Shown here in pieces: positions 14,957 through 17,914 of a stretch of DNA of 17,914 bases. Within the stretch, counting starts at the first letter, position 1, and the number at the start of each line of letters is the position of its first letter. Position numbers and translations under genes: made by a program. Below the pieces are notes generated by a model. It had not been told where the DNA came from. It searched no databases and worked only from the letters and a program-made list of their open reading frames with translations. This DNA comes from Pseudomonadota bacterium (GTDB lineage: Bacteria; Pseudomonadota; Alphaproteobacteria; Rhizobiales; Xanthobacteraceae): NCBI GenBank assembly GCA_023387695.1, contig JAEWHT010000384.1, forward strand, positions 1 to 17,914, written 5' to 3'.

Positions 14957-16965
14957 GCTGCCCTCCGCGTCAGGAACAGATTGCCGGCATCGTCCGGCTT
15001 TGCCTGCCATCCGGGCGGCACCACCACCGTGGACCAGGCATCTTCGATGATGGCCGGACCGCTGACCGTGTCGGTCAGCGCAGCGCGGTCGATGATCGCG
15101 GTCTGGGTCTCGTGGAGACCGTCAAATGAACAGATGCGTTTGCCTGACGACACCGCCCTCACTGCCGTCGCCGGCCGGCTCACAACGGTCGTGGAGGGAC
15201 GGCGCGCCTGGACGCGGACGGATTCGATGACGCAAGCCTCGCTGGTCGCGTAGCCGAACAGCTCTTGATGTCGCGCCAGGAAGTCTGTCTTCAGCTTGGC
15301 TACATCGAGCGGCAAAGTGAAGGGTACGGGAATGGCATCGTTCTGCGCCGCGTAGCGCATCAAGGCCACTAGCTCGATCTGGATCTCTCCCTTCGCAACG
15401 CCATTGGCAATCAGCGGGGCCGAAGCATCCTCAATCAGCGTCTCGATCCGCTCCGACACGCGGGCGAGATCGATGCCGTCGAGGGCTGCGCGCAGCGTCT
15501 GCTGCTGGAGGAAGCTGAAATCGGCGGTCAGACATCCCAGCGCCGAGAACGCGCTCGACGCGCTAGGCACGACCACCGCCGAAATCCCATAGAGATCGGC
15601 AAGTCCTGCGGCGTGCATTGGGCCACCGCCGCCAAAGGCGAGCAGCGTGCAGTCGCGGCCATCGATACCGCGCTCGACGGTGACGCGGCGGAGCGCGCGG
15701 GCCATGGTCGCGTTGGCGACCTTGATGATACCGAGTGCGGTTTCCGTCAGACTAAGTCCAAGCGCATGCGCGATCGGCGCAATGACGCGCTTAGCGGACT
15801 CGATATCGATGCCGATGCGATCACCGAGTTTGGTCTCGGGATTGAGATAGCCGAGCACAGCGTTGGCATCGGTGATGGTCGGCTCGATACCGCCACGGCC
15901 GTAGCAGGCCGGTCCCGGCTCGGAGCCGGCGCTCTCGGGGCCGACCGTCAGGCCGCCCGGACCATTACGCACAATCGATCCGCCGCCGGCGCCGATGGAA
16001 TGAACTGCAAGCATCGGCTGGCGCAACGGCTTGTCGCCGAGCATGCGGCCATCGGTCATTTCGGCCTGACCATCGACGATCAGGCAGACATCGGTCGTGG
16101 TGCCGCCCATGTCGAATGTGAGCATGCGCGTCGTGCCGAGCTGACGCGCGATGCTGACGGATGCCGACACGCCGGCCGCCGGGCCCGACATCGCCATCAC
16201 CAGCGGTCGCCGCTTCACCGCCGAGATCGGGATCATGGCGCCGGCCGAATGGAACACCTGCAAGCCGGGGCCGATCGGCAAGCGCTGCTCCAACTCGCTC
16301 AGATATTCCACTGCGATCGGCATCGCGGCCGCGTTGAACACGGTCGCCGAGGTCCGCTCATATTCGCGCGCCTCGGGATTGACCTCGTGCGACAATGAGA
16401 CATGGGCGACGACATCCCTAAGCCGTTCGCCAAGCATCTTCTCGTGGACGGGATTGGCGTAGGCGTGAAGCAACGCCACGGCAACGCTCTGCACGCCGGT
16501 CTCTTTCAACCACGCCACCAGACGCGCGATCTCGGCGTCGTCCAGCGCCTTCAGCACGCGGCCCTCGTGATCGAGGCGCTCGGCTAGCCCAAAACAGCGC
16601 TCAGGCGGCACGAGCGGCGGCGATTTCGGCGGAATGTCGAGACGATAGAGATCGCGGCGGCGATAGCGTGCGATCTCCAGGACGTCGGCAAATCCTGCGG
16701 TCGCGACCAGCGCAACCTTCGGCAGCCGATTCTCGACGATGGCATTGGTGACGCGCGTGGTGCCGTGGACGAAGCGTTTGACCTCGCTCTTGCGCAGGCC
16801 CACCGCCTCGATCGCCTCGAGCATCGCCTGAACCGGCGCCTGCGGCCGCGACGGTACCTTGGCGATCCGCGCCTCAGCGGAGTCACGCCTGATGGCGATG
16901 ATGTCGGTGAAGGTACCACCGATATCGGTGCCGACTTCCCAATGATCCTCGCGCGCGCTCATCAT
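14953..16965 (-). CDS. hyuA: HyuA: hydantoinase/oxoprolinase subunit A
   Basis: ATP-binding partner of HyuB, about 670 residues, normal for the family. It has the actin-like ATPase fold: DIGGTFTD at 14-21, HGTT at 67-70, FDMGGTTTDV at 284-293, GAGGGS at 325-330, GSEPGPACYGRGG at 347-359 and a later FGGGGPMHA. ATP phosphorylates the substrate amide so that the ring can be opened. The start is a tandem ATGATG at 16965/16962; AGGGA lies about 3 bases before the first and 6 before the second, so the second may be used. It is the first gene of the HyuA-HyuB-aminotransferase-ligase operon and lies 335 bases downstream of a MocR-type regulator, across a palindrome-rich control region. Confidence 0.95.
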   Translation of the reverse strand: MMSAREDHWEVGTDIGGTFTDIIAIRRDSAEARIAKVPSRPQAPVQAMLEAIEAVGLRKSEVKRFVHGTTRVTNAIVENRLPKVALVATAGFADVLEIARYRRRDLYRLDIPPKSPPLVPPERCFGLAERLDHEGRVLKALDDAEIARLVAWLKETGVQSVAVALLHAYANPVHEKMLGERLRDVVAHVSLSHEVNPEAREYERTSATVFNAAAMPIAVEYLSELEQRLPIGPGLQVFHSAGAMIPISAVKRRPLVMAMSGPAAGVSASVSIARQLGTTRMLTFDMGGTTTDVCLIVDGQAEMTDGRMLGDKPLRQPMLAVHSIGAGGGSIVRNGPGGLTVGPESAGSEPGPACYGRGGIEPTITDANAVLGYLNPETKLGDRIGIDIESAKRVIAPIAHALGLSLTETALGIIKVANATMARALRRVTVERGIDGRDCTLLAFGGGGPMHAAGLADLYGISAVVVPSASSAFSALGCLTADFSFLQQQTLRAALDGIDLARVSERIETLIEDASAPLIANGVAKGEIQIELVALMRYAAQNDAIPVPFTLPLDVAKLKTDFLARHQELFGYATSEACVIESVRVQARRPSTTVVSRPATAVRAVSSGKRICSFDGLHETQTAIIDRAALTDTVSGPAIIEDAWSTVVVPPGWQAKPDDAGNLFLTRRAA

Positions 16966-16995
16966 GCGTCCCTGTCATGCCACCAGCCGCGAGCG

Positions 16996-17038
16996 TGCGA
17001 CAGAGCGGCGGGCGCAGGATAGGGCCAGAGCTGTCGCA
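16996..17038. repeat. 8-base inverted repeat in the hyuA leader
   Basis: TGCGACAG at 16996-17003 and CTGTCGCA at 17031-17038 are perfect reverse complements separated by 27 bases, 31 to 73 bases upstream of the hyuA start. The pair could be two operator half-sites or, if transcribed, a stem in the messenger leader that ends about 30 bases before the start codon. Confidence 0.5.
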
Positions 17039-17084
17039 AACCACTAGACCAGAGCGCGACCTGCGCCGCCGGCCGCGCCACCTA

Positions 17085-17102
17085 CTGCACGTTTTGGTGC
17101 AG
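17085..17102. repeat. Inverted repeat CTGCAC-N6-GTGCAG
   Basis: Perfect 6-base arms with spacer GTTTTG. The inner form TGCAC-N6-GTGCA resembles an NtrC site (TGCACC-N5-GGTGCA) but is one base shorter between the arms. It lies 120 bases upstream of hyuA. It is a candidate operator. Confidence 0.5.
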
Positions 17103-17105
17103 CGG

Positions 17106-17126
17106 TGCCTGCGCAGAGTGCAGGCA
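17106..17126. repeat. Inverted repeat TGCCTGC-N7-GCAGGCA
   Basis: Perfect 7-base arms around a 7-base spacer, starting only 4 bases after the CTGCAC/GTGCAG repeat. The two together form a compact 42-base block that could be a double operator. Confidence 0.5.
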
Positions 17127-17176
17127 TGACGCGTGTCGTCTCGAGCCGGAAATGTGCGATGCACCCTAGGATTCTT

Positions 17177-17203
17177 CGGCGCAAATTGCGCCGCTCGTTG
17201 CGC
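17177..17203. promoter_or_regulatory. 17-base palindrome plus direct repeat of TTGCGC, candidate regulator operator
   Basis: CGGCGCAA and TTGCGCCG flank a single A at 17177-17193. The half-site TTGCGC at 17186-17191 is repeated directly at 17198-17203, so the block reads GCGCAA-A-TTGCGC-N6-TTGCGC. Some MocR-family regulators are known to bind combinations of direct and inverted repeats, which fits the neighbouring gene. Assignment to that regulator is inference. Confidence 0.5.
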
Positions 17204-17217
17204 TGCAATCGCAGCGC
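17200..17217. repeat. Hairpin GCGCTGC-N4-GCAGCGC
   Basis: Perfect 7-base arms around a 4-base loop, overlapping the last TTGCGC of the adjacent candidate operator. It lies 84 bases after the MocR-type gene's stop. As RNA it would form a stable GC-rich stem, but no T-run follows on either strand, so it is not a standard terminator. Confidence 0.5.
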
Positions 17218-17300
17218 TTGAGATCACCTGTCTAATTTGCAGGCGATCGAACGGCACTGCCGGCGGGTCGAATGCCTACGAGCTATGCACGGACGTCGGC

Positions 17301-17914
17301 TCAGCTTTTCGTTATTGTACGAACAGTAAGCGAAGGGTTTGCCGGGCTGGATGGTGCGGTGCGGTGGTTATTGCCGACGCAAGCCGCGATTCTCGCAAGC
17401 AGCGGCGCGGCGTCCTCGACGCGCAGGCGCCCATAGCCGAACACCAGCCCTTGTCGCGTCGGCTGCTCCAAAAAGTTTTGCGACAGCGGCTGCACATGGA
17501 TGCCGGCCTGCTTCAACATGGCCACCGCGTCGCGGTCGCTCATCCGCGCCCGCATCGCGTCGGTGAACAGCGCCACCAGATGCAATCCGGTGACGGCGGA
17601 GGACACCGTCAGATCACCTGGCATCTGCGCAGTGATCGCATCGATCAGCGCCTTTCGTCGTGCAGCGTAGATCCGCCGCATCGCGCGCAGATGCCGCAGC
17701 AAGTGCCCTTCCCGCAAGAACTCGGCGAGCGCGGGCTGCCCGATGCCGGAGGTGTGCACGTCGATCCGCGCGCGGCCCTTCGAAAATCCTTCAATGAAAT
17801 GCCGGTTCGCCACCATGTAGCCGAGCCGCAGGTTCGGCATCATGATCTTCGAGAAGGTGCCGAAATAGATCACTCGCCCCTCACGATCGAGCGAACGCAG
17901 GGACGCGATCATGC
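17301..17914 (-). CDS. MocR-type (GntR/aminotransferase class I) transcriptional regulator, C-terminal part
   Basis: About 204 C-terminal residues are visible; the gene enters from beyond position 17914. The block GTFSKIMMPNLRLGY contains the PLP-binding lysine and is the hallmark of MocR regulators, in which an aminotransferase-like domain senses a ligand or PLP. The following segment (GQPALAEFLREGHLLRHLR and YAARRKAL) also matches this group. The GntR-type winged-helix domain should lie upstream, outside the window, so an isolated class I aminotransferase is not fully excluded. The gene points towards hyuA with 335 bases between them. MocR proteins often control neighbouring aminotransferase or amino-acid genes, so it is the best candidate regulator of the hyuA operon. 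Confidence 0.85.
   Translation of the reverse strand, partial: MIASLRSLDREGRVIYFGTFSKIMMPNLRLGYMVANRHFIEGFSKGRARIDVHTSGIGQPALAEFLREGHLLRHLRAMRRIYAARRKALIDAITAQMPGDLTVSSAVTGLHLVALFTDAMRARMSDRDAVAMLKQAGIHVQPLSQNFLEQPTRQGLVFGYGRLRVEDAAPLLARIAACVGNNHRTAPSSPANPSLTVRTITKS

Larger units (their letters stand above)
16966..17300 (-). promoter_or_regulatory. Palindrome-rich control region upstream of hyuA
   Basis: This 335-base non-coding gap separates the MocR-type gene from hyuA. It holds at least five perfect inverted repeats with arms of 6 to 8 bases. I looked on the minus strand for a sigma-54 promoter and found only GG/GC pairs with wrong spacing or poor matches, and I found no clear sigma-70 pair. 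None of the hairpins is followed by a T-tract in the direction of transcription, so I do not call an intrinsic terminator for the MocR gene. The region most likely contains the hyuA promoter and binding sites for the adjacent regulator. Confidence 0.6.

Noticed and set aside
13739..15253. Open frame of 504 codons on the plus strand opposite hyuB and hyuA
   Set aside because: It is a compositional shadow rich in Arg, Ala and Asp with no family motif, and both genes beneath it are certain.
17200..17217. Intrinsic terminator of the MocR-type gene
   Set aside because: The stem is strong, but no T-run follows it in the direction of transcription.
16966..17300. Sigma-54 promoter for hyuA
   Set aside because: All GG/GC pairs had spacing of 9 or 11 bases, or 10 with most other consensus positions wrong.

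Overview
The window is GC-rich, densely coding DNA with very short or overlapping gene junctions. Protein style and gene content (dipeptide-type ABC transporter, hydantoinase genes, a MocR-type regulator) suggest an alphaproteobacterium of the Hyphomicrobiales, most like Bradyrhizobium or Rhodopseudomonas. That placement is inferred from recall of sequence style, not from a marker gene. No rRNA, tRNA, CRISPR array, insertion sequence or phage gene was seen.

The window is one catabolic locus for cyclic amides or ureides. All genes except one are on the minus strand, so it reads from right to left. (a) 17914-17301: C-terminal part of a MocR-type (GntR-aminotransferase) regulator. (b) 17300-16966: a 335-base gap rich in inverted repeats, the likely control region of the next operon. 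(c) 16965-10393: HyuA, HyuB, a class III aminotransferase and an acyl-CoA ligase, joined by 4-base overlaps or an 11-base gap. (d) 10292-8701: an N-carbamoyl-D-amino acid hydrolase and a flavin reductase-like protein. (e) 8042-8704, plus strand: a hydantoin racemase, convergent with (d) and divergent from (f). (f) 7985-3341: a D-hydantoinase/dihydropyrimidinase, an NAD-dependent epimerase-like protein, an SDR dehydrogenase and a flavin monooxygenase-like protein. (g) 3221-1: a dipeptide-family solute-binding protein and two permeases, the second cut by the window edge. Group (g) is preceded by a strong sigma-54 promoter match.

Racemase, D-hydantoinase and D-carbamoylase together form the classical route from racemic 5-monosubstituted hydantoins to free D-amino acids. 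HyuA/HyuB is a separate, ATP-dependent ring-opening enzyme of the oxoprolinase/N-methylhydantoinase/lactamase family. With the aminotransferase and CoA ligase in the same operon, it could open a lactam or ureide, remove the amino group and activate the carbon chain as a CoA ester. The transporter would import the substrate, possibly under nitrogen control through RpoN. The roles of the epimerase, SDR, monooxygenase and flavin reductase are not known for any hydantoin pathway I recognise. They suggest a substrate more complex than a simple hydantoin.
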